A stretch of 64,000 bases of DNA. Origin: Bacillus benzoevorans (GTDB lineage Bacteria; Bacillota; Bacilli; Bacillales; Cytobacillaceae). The notes beneath the pieces were generated by a model that searched no databases, was not told the DNA's origin, and saw nothing but the letters and a program-made list of their open reading frames with translations. Both the position numbers and the translations under genes were made by a program. Location: assembly GCF_014207535.1 (NCBI RefSeq), contig NZ_JACHGK010000012.1, forward strand, positions 62,001 through 126,000, read 5' to 3'. Of the stretch, positions 40,794 to 49,393 are shown piece after piece; position 1 is the first letter of the stretch; the number at the start of each line of letters is the position of its first letter.

Positions 40794-41918
40794 ATGACAA
40801 AAGAAGAAACTGGATTTAAGAAAACGATCAGGGATCAGCCTTGGGACTTTAAAACGAAAAATGAGTATGAAGAAGTAACGCTAAGAATGCAGCCGTATGT
40901 ACACATGCATTACCGTCACAAATACGATGGGAAGGATTTTGATATCTATGACCCTCGTTATACTAAATTAAAATCATCCGACTGGGAAGCTTTTCGGGAT
41001 CCAAAAAAATTCTGGTATACGACTTATGTCAATAATCGTAAAAAAATGGCAGAAGAGACAGAGAATGCGTTTAATTATGCAAAGGAATTAGGCGTGATTG
41101 AAAATCTTTCCCCGCTATGGGTAGACGCACTAAGAGAACTCTATACACCATTGCGCCATCTTGAATATGGCGAGAGTGTGCAAATGCAGTATGTCATTCG
41201 TTATTCTTTGGGAACCGCAATTGAACAATGTGCAACATACCAAGCTTTTGACAAAATCGGCAGAGCCCAATGGATCACGCAGTGGGCGATCAATATGGAA
41301 GAGCATCACGGTGATTTCCTCAAAGCAGGAAAAGAAGTTCTCTTAACAGAACCTGCATTTCAGCTCCTTCGCGGTTATGTTGAAGATGTTCTTGTGACAG
41401 ATGACTGGGCAGAAGTTCTTGTCGCAACCAATTTAACACTGGATCTTTTATTAGGAAACCTGATGTACCGCGAATTTAATAAAGAAGCTGTCAAACAGGG
41501 GGATACACATTTATCACTGTTGAACCTCGTAATTGGCAAGCAGTTGGATTGGAGTCGTGACTGGGCTGTATCGCTCTTAGGAATGCTGGCAAAGGATGAA
41601 GCAGAAAGCCGCTGGGATTATTTAAAAGCGATGGGCTATGAAGATTGGGAAGGCGATTACCGCTGGGGCAGAATCATGAGTGACCCGAGAGAAACTCCGG
41701 AAGAAACGCAGACAAATCTGGAAATTATCCAGGAATGGGTAGAGAAGTGGTATCCAAAAGCATACGAGGCCGTGCTGGCTTTAGCCCCATTATTTGAGAA
41801 AAATGGTGTCGAAATCAACCTTCAAGAAACATTGAAAAAGATTGAAGAAGAACATATCGTTCCAGTGTATAAAAAACACAAATTACCACTAAAACAATAT
41901 GAAATAGCTATTAACTAA
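40794..41918 (+). CDS. diiron monooxygenase hydroxylase beta subunit (DmpL/TmoE-like)
   Basis: A 374-residue member of the methane/phenol/toluene hydroxylase family that lacks the diiron ligands, as beta subunits do. It has an N-terminal YEEVTLRMQPYVHMHYRHKYD region and a helical core including HLEYGESVQMQYVIRYSLGTAIEQCATYQAFDKIGRAQWITQWAINMEE. The ATG at 40794 is 8 bases after GGAGG. The order beta, coupling protein, alpha, small subunit matches dmpLMNO of phenol hydroxylases. The subunit pairs with alpha in the cytoplasmic hydroxylase. Confidence 0.93.
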   Translation: MTKEETGFKKTIRDQPWDFKTKNEYEEVTLRMQPYVHMHYRHKYDGKDFDIYDPRYTKLKSSDWEAFRDPKKFWYTTYVNNRKKMAEETENAFNYAKELGVIENLSPLWVDALRELYTPLRHLEYGESVQMQYVIRYSLGTAIEQCATYQAFDKIGRAQWITQWAINMEEHHGDFLKAGKEVLLTEPAFQLLRGYVEDVLVTDDWAEVLVATNLTLDLLLGNLMYREFNKEAVKQGDTHLSLLNLVIGKQLDWSRDWAVSLLGMLAKDEAESRWDYLKAMGYEDWEGDYRWGRIMSDPRETPEETQTNLEIIQEWVEKWYPKAYEAVLALAPLFEKNGVEINLQETLKKIEEEHIVPVYKKHKLPLKQYEIAIN

Positions 41919-41941
41919 GAGGGAAGAAAGGGAGTAGAATC

Positions 41942-42238
41942 ATGGCAGTGACAGAAGCCTATGTTGGTATGGATTTAGATACAAGCGGCGGATCCATTGT
42001 GACAGCGATCATTTCCGCGATTGAAGAAGATAATGAAGGAGTTATCGTGGAAGACTATATGGTCTATAAAAAGGTAAAATCCCCCAGGAAAATGGTGTTA
42101 AACCGGGAAACGGTAGAAGAGCATCTCGGGGCTGATTTTGACATGGATCAATTACACATTTACATGTCATCCTGTTTTGGATTTATCACCGATTGGGATG
42201 AAGAGCAGATCACGATTGAATGGACAGAAGCAGAATAA
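41942..42238 (+). CDS. MmoB/DmpM-family coupling protein
   Basis: A 98-residue effector protein of the MmoB/DmpM family, with the segment AYVGMDLDTSGGSIVTAIISAIEEDNEGVIVEDYMVYKKVKSPRKMVLNRETVEEHLG. These cofactorless proteins bind the hydroxylase and tune oxygen activation and substrate entry. It sits 23 bases after the beta gene and its stop is 14 bases before the alpha start. Confidence 0.92.
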   Translation: MAVTEAYVGMDLDTSGGSIVTAIISAIEEDNEGVIVEDYMVYKKVKSPRKMVLNRETVEEHLGADFDMDQLHIYMSSCFGFITDWDEEQITIEWTEAE

Positions 42239-42252
42239 GGAGGCAAAGAATA

Positions 42253-43755
42253 ATGGCAAAATTAGGAATTAAAGAAAAATATCATGCAATGACAAGGGAT
42301 TTAATGTGGGATCCGCAAAATTATGATAAAAAAGTAGTCTATCCTTTGATTGAAAAAGAAGGAATCATCCTGAAGGACCCAAGCAGATGGGAAGACCCGT
42401 TTCGCATGGCCTACAACCAATATGTCAAGATCCAATCAGAGAAGGATGGCATTTATCATTCAGTCCGCAATGCTTTTGAAGCAAACGATGGTCATGCAAA
42501 AGTAGTCGATTCCCGCTGGTATGAAGGGGTAAAATTATTTGCCGTTAACGTGCAGCCGGGCGAATATCAAGCTCACCGCTTAATGGCTTATATTGGGCGC
42601 CATATTCCAATTGAAGCGATTCGCTTTGCGACCTTTAATCAAGCGATTGATGAGCTGCGCCATGCACAAATTGAAATTAAACATTACGCCCATATGAGTA
42701 AGCAAATGGACGGGCTGCATAATATTCCTCGTACATCGCAAAACCTATGGGTGAATACGGTCGTTAAATCATTCTTTGATGATGCGATGACTGCAGGTCC
42801 GTTTGAGGCACTTATCGCCATTTCGTTCTCATTTGAGTATGTATTTACCAATATTCTGTTTTTACCGTTTGCTTCTTCGGCTGGAGCAGTAGGGGATGAA
42901 AACTTTGCCGCAGTAGGGAAAACGGTGCAATCCGATGAATCCAGGCATATGGCATTAGGAATGGCTGCGCTGAAAATGCTTCTTGAAGAAGATGAGCGCA
43001 ATGTTCCAATTATCCAGGGATGGCTTGATAAGTGGTATTGGAGAGCATACCGTATGTTCTGTGTACTGGCTGCCCTTGTCGATTATTACCCGCGCATCCG
43101 TCCAATCTCATGGAAGCAAGCGTTTGAAACTTATATTGAAGAACAGGTATTTAATGGCTTATTTAAAGATTTGAAAAAATACGGCATCCGTCTGCCAAAA
43201 TTTGCCCAAGATAGCATCAAAGAAAAAGAAACCTATTCTCATTCGGTGATGCGCCTGCTTGATCAATACAAAGTGGCCAATCCTTATCGGGTATTTACAC
43301 TCCAGCCGGATGACTATGAGTGGCTGTCGAAAGAATATCCGATGTTTGAACAGCATTATGCATCATTTTTCCATAATAACGATGAGGACATCCATGCGAA
43401 TAGTCATCCTGGTCTTCCGGCTGTTTGTTCTGTATGTCAGGTTCCGGCAGAATTTCCGAATCCGGATAATATGCTAGAGCTGTTGACACAGTACAGTGAA
43501 TACAAGGGAAAAACGTATATGACTTGTTCACCGGGATGTAAACATATTTTTGATAACGAGCCTGAAAAATACAGCCAATTCTGGTGGCCGGCAGAAGCAT
43601 ATTTAGGTGGAGAATTTGGCGAGGATCCAATCGCCGGAATGTTTAAATATACCGGGTTAACTCCGGAAGAAACGGGTGAGCACTATACATCAAGGGATCA
43701 TGCCCGTTGGTTAGAGCACCGCAGACATTTAGGATTGGACAAGATATATTTCTAA
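42253..43755 (+). CDS. diiron monooxygenase hydroxylase alpha subunit (DmpN/TmoA-like) with YHS domain
   Basis: A 500-residue catalytic subunit. All six carboxylate/His diiron ligands can be placed: Glu104 (GEYQAHR), Glu134 and His137 (DELRH), Glu195 (FSFEYVF), Glu229 and His232 (DESRH). The C-terminus has a YHS metal-binding domain with Cys392, Cys395, Cys425 and Cys429, as in phenol hydroxylases. It hydroxylates an aromatic ring, most likely phenol or a methylated benzene, using O2 and electrons from a reductase. ATG 42253 follows AAGGAGG; the longer frame overlaps the coupling-protein gene. Substrate is by family analogy. Confidence 0.95.
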   Translation: MAKLGIKEKYHAMTRDLMWDPQNYDKKVVYPLIEKEGIILKDPSRWEDPFRMAYNQYVKIQSEKDGIYHSVRNAFEANDGHAKVVDSRWYEGVKLFAVNVQPGEYQAHRLMAYIGRHIPIEAIRFATFNQAIDELRHAQIEIKHYAHMSKQMDGLHNIPRTSQNLWVNTVVKSFFDDAMTAGPFEALIAISFSFEYVFTNILFLPFASSAGAVGDENFAAVGKTVQSDESRHMALGMAALKMLLEEDERNVPIIQGWLDKWYWRAYRMFCVLAALVDYYPRIRPISWKQAFETYIEEQVFNGLFKDLKKYGIRLPKFAQDSIKEKETYSHSVMRLLDQYKVANPYRVFTLQPDDYEWLSKEYPMFEQHYASFFHNNDEDIHANSHPGLPAVCSVCQVPAEFPNPDNMLELLTQYSEYKGKTYMTCSPGCKHIFDNEPEKYSQFWWPAEAYLGGEFGEDPIAGMFKYTGLTPEETGEHYTSRDHARWLEHRRHLGLDKIYF

Positions 43756-43784
43756 AAAGTGTAAATGGAATAGGAGGAATTTAA

Positions 43785-44063
43785 ATGGCAAACTATTTAA
43801 AGCATGAAAATCAACTAATTGTTTGGCATGTCATGAGACGAGAAACAGAACAGAATCGTAGTAATATTGGATTGCCAACTCATTATGATATGACAACGAA
43901 TGAATTGCTGAAGGCCTGTTTGGACACCTATCAGGCCGATAAAGGAAAAAACTACCGTTTCGTATTTAAACGAGAAAATGGTGATGTTGAAATCCCATTA
44001 GATAAAACGTTAAAAGAAGCAGGGTTTCGCAATGGAGATTTTTTAGAAATCATTGCGGTTTAA
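43785..44063 (+). CDS. small monooxygenase subunit, DmpO/TmoB-like ubiquitin fold
   Basis: A 92-residue protein in the position of the P4/TmoB gamma subunit. It has beta-grasp-like strands and LLKACLDTYQADKGKNYRFVFKRENGDVEIPLDKTLKEAGFRNGDFLEIIAV, a C-terminus of the ubiquitin-like type seen in TmoB and in DmpO. It should complete the hydroxylase. A strong terminator follows 31 bases later; no reductase gene comes after it. Confidence 0.82.
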   Translation: MANYLKHENQLIVWHVMRRETEQNRSNIGLPTHYDMTTNELLKACLDTYQADKGKNYRFVFKRENGDVEIPLDKTLKEAGFRNGDFLEIIAV

Positions 44064-44094
44064 CTAGTCGGAACTTTCAAAAATGATACCCTTG

Positions 44095-44129
44095 AGGCGG
44101 CCTCGTGATTCATGTGAGGCCGCCTTTTA
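44095..44129 (+). terminator. terminator of the monooxygenase operon
   Basis: AGGCGGCCTC and GAGGCCGCCT form a perfect 10-base GC-rich stem followed by TTTTATT. Confidence 0.85.
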
Positions 44130-44150
44130 TTGAACAAAGGGGGAAATTAG

Positions 44151-44485
44151 ATGGCAAGAATCATGCGCATGGGACGCATTGAATTAAAGTATTAGATTTA
44201 GAGAAATCAGTAGATTACTATACAAATGTGATCGGGCTTGAAGAAACTGGCCGTGTTGGCGACAGCGTCTATTTTAAGGCTTGGGATGAATACGATCATC
44301 ATTCTTTGATTTTAACAAAAGCAAAAAGTGCCGGTGTAGCTTATGTAGCCTTTAAAGTGGAGATGCTCGATGACTTAGCTTACTATGAAAGCAAGTAGAG
44401 CGATCCGGCTGCACAACTACACGTATCTCCAACCATACGAGATTAGCAGAAGGAGAAGCAATAATGGTTGAGATGATAGCAGAGG
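44151..44485 (+). pseudogene. extradiol (catechol 2,3-dioxygenase-type) dioxygenase remnant
   Basis: ATG 44151, behind AAAGGGGG, opens MARIMRMGRIELK and stops at a TAG after a frameshift. In the next frame (44194-44398) LDLEKSVDYYTNVIGLEETG and VYFKAWDEYDHHSLILTKAK continue the N-terminal half of a catechol 2,3-dioxygenase, to VAFKVEMLDDLAYYESK and a stop. After another shift ERSGCTTTRISNHTRLAEGEAI continues the pattern before homology fades. At least two frameshifts and the loss of the C-terminal half mean it is dead. In dmp clusters this gene encodes ring cleavage of catechol. Here it sits just past the operon terminator, where the reductase might be expected. Confidence 0.85.
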
Positions 44486-44700
44486 ATCGAAGCAGATCTT
44501 CTGCTTTTTATGTTTTTTGCTTTTTTGCAGGAGATTCGGACAGAATAGAGCTTGGAAAGAGAAAAGCTGTCCGAATACATAACACTTGCTTGCAAAACAG
44601 CTTCGCACATATAATAGTTGAGTTGGCAGGAAGGAATTAGAATTTGGAAGATACAAGGGCTGCCTCTGCACACGACCTTGGCATTTGAAGGAGTAGAAGG

Positions 44701-45279
44701 ATGAAAAGTATTTTACGTAATTTTGTAAAAGGGGTTTTAACGATTGTCCCCATTGTTCTAGTTATTTTCGTCATTTATAAAATATTTATGTTTCTTGACG
44801 GAATTCTTGGCAGTTTCTTAAAACCGTTTTTGCATGATGATTATATCCCTGGTTTCGGTCTATTGTTTACGTTTGTTTTGATTTCCGTATTGGGATGGAT
44901 GTCGACGAAGTTTATTACGGGGAGGATCCTCCGCATTGTTGACAGACTTCTGGAAAAAATACCGTTAGTCAAAACGCTTTATTCCGTGATTAAAGATACC
45001 ATCCATTCATTTTTCGGGGAGAAAAAATCATTTTCGAAGGTGGCGATTATCACGATTCCCGGAACAGAAGTAAAAACGATCGGCTTTATTACTTCCGAAG
45101 ATTTGGAAAGCTTCTATAATCCGTTAAAAGATCATGTGGCCATCTATATCCAGCAGACATTCCAAATTGCCGGGATGACTTTTTTAATTCCCAAGGAAAA
45201 AGTAGAAATTATCGATGTGAAGCCGGAAGATGCGATGAAATTTATTCTTTCCGGAGGGATGACATCAACGAAAGAGTGA
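44701..45279 (+). CDS. DUF502 family membrane protein
   Basis: A 192-residue protein with two N-terminal membrane helices (about residues 8-30 and 55-75), the motif GRILRIVDRLLEKIPLVKTLYSVIKDTIHSFFGEKKSF after them, and a soluble beta-rich C-terminal part, the DUF502 pattern. Family function is not established. It has its own ribosome binding site AAGGAG and a terminator-like hairpin at 45312. Confidence 0.85.
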   Translation: MKSILRNFVKGVLTIVPIVLVIFVIYKIFMFLDGILGSFLKPFLHDDYIPGFGLLFTFVLISVLGWMSTKFITGRILRIVDRLLEKIPLVKTLYSVIKDTIHSFFGEKKSFSKVAIITIPGTEVKTIGFITSEDLESFYNPLKDHVAIYIQQTFQIAGMTFLIPKEKVEIIDVKPEDAMKFILSGGMTSTKE

Positions 45280-45311
45280 AGGTAAGAGGTATGTTCTCTC
45301 CATTTATTGGC

Positions 45312-45330
45312 AGAGGAGATGCCTCTTTTT
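45312..45330 (+). terminator. short terminator after DUF502 gene
   Basis: AGAGG and CCTCT form a short stem followed by TTTTT. Confidence 0.5.
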
Positions 45331-45370
45331 AAAGGCATTTGAACGGATTTTTAGAAAAGACGAAATCTGA

Positions 45371-45538
45371 GCAAAAGTCGACGATATATACTTCAAAGTC
45401 GATGATAAACGTCAGAAAGGGTCCGCCATTAAGAAAACGGAACAATATTATAAGCAAATACAGAAGATAGCATGTGAAACAAATTCATTTCAACCGTACA
45501 TGCGCCATTATTTGGATTCAATATGTAAAAATTATTAA
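45371..45538 (+). pseudogene. possible coding relic
   Basis: A 55-codon frame preceded by an in-frame TGA and without a start codon reads AKVDDIYFKVDDKRQKGSAI and later KKTEQYYKQIQKIACETNSF, ending DSICKNY before TAA. The Lys/Gln/Tyr-rich helical composition looks like the end of a real protein. The family is not recognised, and chance is possible. Confidence 0.25.
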
Positions 45539-45598
45539 GAGGGCTCCATTTTTACTAAACAGAGCCTGTCCTAAAGTGGTGCAAATCCCAAATATTGC

Positions 45599-46249
45599 TC
45601 AAAATCCAAGTATCTCCCTGACACTCGCTACATAGGTCTGGCTTACGGTTAATTCTGGAGTGTCCGGCAGCTTTAGCTTTAGATTTAAGTTGGAAGATAA
45701 ATCGCGGGAAAAATGCTGGATAAAAGCAATATTGACAATAAAGGAACGGTGAATCCGGATGAATGTACCAGGCAGCCTTTCCTCAAGCACTCTCAGTGTT
45801 TGAATCGTGCTGTACTTGCCCTTGTCGGTATAAAACCATGTTTTCTTTTGGTGGCTTTCAATATAAGCAATTTCTGCAACAGGGGTTGGTGTCCAAAACT
45901 CTCCCTGCTTTCCTGTTAGGTAGGAAAGGGGACCTGCTTTTTCTAATGAAAAGGAAGGGGGAAGAATGATGGTTACAGCACCGTGAAAGCCGATTTGGTT
46001 TTCGATTGGATATCCGACACCGTAATAAGGGATGCCGAATACAGTCTCCGGCACCAAAAATTCAACCCGGTCCTGCTCTTTAATCACCCGCTCAGCGACA
46101 CTCCCCGCAGGGATTGGCTGTCCGGGCCGAATTTTTATATCATGAATACCGGAAATGTAATCTATGTATTGGGATTTATCGGCAATGGCAATAGAGGCTT
46201 CAGGCGGGACCCAATCTTTCATGAATTTGTTCAGCTCAAGAGTATTCAT
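45599..46249 (-). CDS. LytTR-domain transcriptional regulator
   Basis: About 216 residues. The C-terminal 100 residues are a LytTR DNA-binding domain: EIAYIESHQKKTWFYTDKGKYSTIQTLRVLEERLPGTFIRIHRSFIVNIAFI. The N-terminal 110 residues have a compact sensor-like pattern including GSVAERVIKEQDRVEFLVPETVFGIPYYGVGYPI that I cannot assign to a named family. There is no receiver domain, so it is a one-component regulator. The start is uncertain: ATG 46249 lacks a close Shine-Dalgarno, and TTG 46282 is an alternative. A cre-like site lies upstream at 46422. Confidence 0.82.
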   Translation of the reverse strand: MNTLELNKFMKDWVPPEASIAIADKSQYIDYISGIHDIKIRPGQPIPAGSVAERVIKEQDRVEFLVPETVFGIPYYGVGYPIENQIGFHGAVTIILPPSFSLEKAGPLSYLTGKQGEFWTPTPVAEIAYIESHQKKTWFYTDKGKYSTIQTLRVLEERLPGTFIRIHRSFIVNIAFIQHFSRDLSSNLNLKLKLPDTPELTVSQTYVASVREILGF

Positions 46250-46282
46250 CGTTTGAGTTTTCACATCCTTCTGAATATTCAA

Positions 46283-46683
46283 TCTACATTATAACGAAAA
46301 TCTTGTTCTATTTCCACAGGATCCGCTTCATCGGAAAATATTCCGTTCTATCCTTTTTTTTAGACATCTAAACATCATCGTTATATAATTAATGACAAGA
46401 AGCAACACGAAATAACTTGATTGAAAGCGCTTTCCTCATCGTTTGAAACCAAACTGCAAGACAAGAAAACCTTCCAAAAGAGGATGTCCATCCCATGATT
46501 GATTTGTTCCAGTATTCAAAATACTTCAAGGCTTAGTAGTTTCCTTATACATCTAGGTATACTTCTCCAGCAGCTAATGTCATTCTCTTGGTTGGAAGAT
46601 CTGTTTAACCTCGGTCTATTAAAGGACAGAAGTTAAAACGATTTGCTTATTCTTGATTATGAATGGATAAGGGGGAAATGAAT
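46283..46683. other. 401-base intergenic region
   Basis: Contains no recognisable gene other than the leader of the small frame at 46684. One cre-like site at 46422-46435 is the main signal. The rest is A/T-rich. Confidence 0.35.
46422..46435. promoter_or_regulatory. cre-like site
   Basis: TGAAAGCGCTTTCC matches 13 of 14 positions of the CcpA consensus and is itself nearly palindromic. It lies between the LytTR gene and the small frame at 46684; which it regulates is unclear. Confidence 0.45.
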
Positions 46684-46833
46684 ATGTACTACATTATGTA
46701 TGGGAAAGAAGATATCATTTGTGAAAATTTCGACCTGGTGATGGACAAAATCGTCGAGGGCTGGAAGTTATATGGATATTCAGACAGTAAACAGCTGGCT
46801 GAATCATTATTGCATGAATGTGAACATTATTAG
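46684..46833 (+). CDS. small hypothetical protein (49 aa)
   Basis: ATG 46684 lies 8 bases after AAGGGGG and opens a 49-codon frame: MYYIMYGKEDIICENFDLVM then DKIVEGWKLYGYSDSKQLAE and an SLLHECEHY end. The gene ends 46 bases before the adenylate kinase start and may be cotranscribed. The mixed hydrophobic/acidic composition looks like a folded small protein. No family recognised. Confidence 0.5.
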   Translation: MYYIMYGKEDIICENFDLVMDKIVEGWKLYGYSDSKQLAESLLHECEHY

Positions 46834-46879
46834 AGTTCATGATGATATAGATAAAAATGACAAAAGGAGAATTAAAACG

Positions 46880-47545
46880 ATGAATTTATTATTGATGGGA
46901 CTGCCGGGGGCAGGCAAAGGGACACAAGCAGAACGAATGAGAGAAAAATTTGACATTCCGCATATCTCAACAGGGGACATGTTCCGTGCAGCAATTAAAG
47001 AAGGAACTACACTTGGAATAAAGGCAAAGGAGTTTATGGATGCAGGGAACTTAGTGCCGGATGAAGTCACAATAGGAATTGTGCGCGAACGTTTGGCCAA
47101 GGATGATTGCGGGAAAGGGTTTTTACTTGATGGTTTTCCAAGAACAACGGCACAAGCTGAGGCACTTGAACAAATATTAGCCGATACGGGACGGACGATC
47201 CACTTTGTGCTGAACATTGATGTGGCAGAAAAAGAGCTGCTGGCCAGATTAACAGGAAGGCGTATTTGCCGCAGCTGCGGTGGAACCTATCATATTATAT
47301 TCAATCCGGTAAATGTGGAGGGAGTATGTGATAAATGCGGCGGCGAACTTTATCAGCGTGATGATGACAATGAAAAAACGGTTGCAACGCGACTGCAGGT
47401 CAATATCCGGCAGCAGCAGCCGCTTCTTGATTTTTATCAGGAAAAGGGATATTTACGTCATATTGAAGGCTCGCAGCATATTGACAATGTCTTTAAGGAA
47501 ATTGAAGAGGTTCTTTGCCAGGCAGTGGCTAAGGAAAATAAATAA
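46880..47545 (+). CDS. adk: adenylate kinase with zinc-binding lid
   Basis: A 221-residue long-form adenylate kinase interconverting ATP + AMP and 2 ADP. It has the P-loop GLPGAGKGTQ near the start, FDIPHISTGDMFR, LLDGFPRTTAQAEAL, and a LID with two CxxC pairs (CRSCGG and CDKCGG) that bind zinc, as in Gram-positive enzymes. ATG 46880 is 11 bases after AAAGGAG. In Bacilli the housekeeping adk lies in the ribosomal protein operon, so this isolated copy is probably a second one. Confidence 0.93.
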   Translation: MNLLLMGLPGAGKGTQAERMREKFDIPHISTGDMFRAAIKEGTTLGIKAKEFMDAGNLVPDEVTIGIVRERLAKDDCGKGFLLDGFPRTTAQAEALEQILADTGRTIHFVLNIDVAEKELLARLTGRRICRSCGGTYHIIFNPVNVEGVCDKCGGELYQRDDDNEKTVATRLQVNIRQQQPLLDFYQEKGYLRHIEGSQHIDNVFKEIEEVLCQAVAKENK

Positions 47546-47565
47546 TTCATTTGTGACATCCCAGG

Positions 47566-47613
47566 AAAGCATGTATATTCAGCGTCAAATTTGCTGAATA
47601 TACATGCTTTTAT
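47566..47613. terminator. bidirectional terminator
   Basis: AAAGCATGTATATTCAGC and GCTGAATATACATGCTTT form a perfect 18-base stem between convergent adk and spoVAF. Confidence 0.85.
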
Positions 47614-47614
47614 T

Positions 47615-49078
47615 TTACCTGTCCGGATCCTGTGGATGAAGCACACGCGGGCGGCGGTTCTTTAATGGAATCGGGGTCCGGATTAGAACATCACGGAATG
47701 CCTTGATATTAAACGGGATAAACGGCCATAAGTATGGGACACCAAAGGATTGCATCCGTACGAGGAAGAAAACAAACAAAATCGTACCGACAACATACCC
47801 GGGAGAACCGAACAAGGCTGTGACAAGCAATAAGGCGATCCGAATTAATCGGTTAGCCAGGCTTAATTCATAACTCGGAGTAGCGAATGTTCCAATCGCA
47901 GCAATTGAAAAGTAGAGAATGACCTCATTCGTAAATAAGCCTACTTCAACCGCAACCTGCCCGATCATTAAGGCGGCTACTAAACCAAGGGCTGTTGCCA
48001 GGGAGGTTGGAGTGTGAATCGCAGCCATCCGCAGCATATCAAGACCGACTTCTACTAATAAAAACTGCACTAGCAATGGGATCTGGCCTTTGTCATTTGG
48101 TCCGATAAAATCAAGACCGTTCGGCAGCAGCTCTGGTTCAATATTGAATAAATACCAAAGCGGGAGAATAAATATCGAGGCAATTACCGCTAAATAGCGG
48201 ACAAATCTTAAATAAGCACCGCTTAATGGTTTATTCCGGTATTCTTCGGCATGCTGCAAATGATGCCAAAAGGTGACCGGCGTAATCATGGCCGATGGCG
48301 AGCCGTCAACAAAGATGATGACATGACCTTCAAACAGGTGTGACGCCGCCGTATCGGGCCGTTCCGTATAGCGGATCACCGGGAAAGGATTCCAAAAGCC
48401 GCCTGAAATATACTCATCTATCGTTTTTTCGGCCATTGGCAGGCCATCCGTGTCGATTTTAGAAAGCTTGTCTTTCATTTTTTCGACCATATTCATATCG
48501 ACAATATCCTCAATATAACAGATCACAATATCGGTTTTGGAGCGCCGCCCAAGCTGCATAAACTCCATTCTTAAAGAACGATCCCTGATTCTTCTTCTTG
48601 TTAAGGCCGTATTAAAGACAATGGTCTCGACAAAGCCGTCACGGGAACCACGCACGACCCTTTCTGTATCTGGTTCTTCCGGCCCGCGGACAGGATAAGT
48701 ACGAGCATCAATCATAATCACTTGATCGATTCCGTCAACGACGAGAGCAGTGGGACCTGAAAGCACACCATCGACCACTTCGTTTAAATTATCCTGGGTG
48801 CTAATCTCCACATACGGGATATAGGTTTTAAGCAATTTTTCCAGGGTGTCCGGTTCAATTTCTTCCTTTTTTACTTTAGTAAAAAACTTCATTAGCAAAT
48901 GGAGCAGGTCATCTTTGACCAGACCGTCGACAAGAAAAAGCGCCATTTTCGTTTCCGCATACTCAAGTTCCAATTGAATAATATCAAAGCTTTTACCAAC
49001 GCCCAGCTCTTTATGTAAATACGCAACATTTTCTTCAATATTCGGTTTGACCGCTTCCTTTTCCATTAATTTTTCCAT
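47615..49078 (-). CDS. spoVAF: stage V sporulation protein AF (GerA-family membrane protein)
   Basis: A 487-residue protein of the GerA/SpoVAF family. The soluble N-terminal half contains IPYVEISTQDNLNEVVDGVLSGPTALVVDG and GSRDGFVETIVFNTALTRRRIRD, and the second half has about five membrane helices, with HTPTSLATALGLVAALMIGQVAVEVGLF. SpoVAF sits in the spore inner membrane and contributes to germination with the SpoVA dipicolinate channel. It is separate here from the rest of spoVA. The start follows GGAGGTGAATT. The gene upstream in the same unit encodes a 94-residue protein. Confidence 0.93.
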   Translation of the reverse strand: MEKLMEKEAVKPNIEENVAYLHKELGVGKSFDIIQLELEYAETKMALFLVDGLVKDDLLHLLMKFFTKVKKEEIEPDTLEKLLKTYIPYVEISTQDNLNEVVDGVLSGPTALVVDGIDQVIMIDARTYPVRGPEEPDTERVVRGSRDGFVETIVFNTALTRRRIRDRSLRMEFMQLGRRSKTDIVICYIEDIVDMNMVEKMKDKLSKIDTDGLPMAEKTIDEYISGGFWNPFPVIRYTERPDTAASHLFEGHVIIFVDGSPSAMITPVTFWHHLQHAEEYRNKPLSGAYLRFVRYLAVIASIFILPLWYLFNIEPELLPNGLDFIGPNDKGQIPLLVQFLLVEVGLDMLRMAAIHTPTSLATALGLVAALMIGQVAVEVGLFTNEVILYFSIAAIGTFATPSYELSLANRLIRIALLLVTALFGSPGYVVGTILFVFFLVRMQSFGVPYLWPFIPFNIKAFRDVLIRTPIPLKNRRPRVLHPQDPDR

Positions 49079-49094
49079 AATTCACCTCCGAATA

Positions 49095-49379
49095 TTATTC
49101 ATTCTCCTCCTCATCATTCAGCTTAATTTTTTCACAGCCGACATACTGACAGGAGTAAATGTCCATTCCTCCTTTTGCCTTAGCCAGCCCTTTTAAATAA
49201 GGAGTCAACAAATCTTTAAAATCTTCTCGTACCCCTCGTTCCTCCAAAATCCCGTATACATAGATTTTTTTTTCGTCAAATAACAGGGAAACGGTTCCGA
49301 CCGCTTTTTGTGCAGAATCTACTACATTTAATACTTCAAAATGAGGGGTAATGACCTCGGGTGAAAAGTATATTTGCAC
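49095..49379 (-). CDS. small hypothetical protein beside spoVAF
   Basis: A 94-residue acidic protein with alternating strands and one helix: TPHFEVLNVVDSAQKAVGTVSLLFDEKKIYVYGILEERG, then a KAKGGMDIYSCQYVGCEKIKL end with two Cys. GTG 49379 is 9 bases after AAAGGAG; GTG 49385 is too close. Its ribosome binding site overlaps the MFS stop codon, and it is 16 bases before spoVAF, so the three genes are probably one unit. No family recognised; a forespore or spore-membrane partner of SpoVAF is possible. Confidence 0.65.
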   Translation of the reverse strand: MQIYFSPEVITPHFEVLNVVDSAQKAVGTVSLLFDEKKIYVYGILEERGVREDFKDLLTPYLKGLAKAKGGMDIYSCQYVGCEKIKLNDEEENE

Positions 49380-49393
49380 GTTCACCGGCTCCT

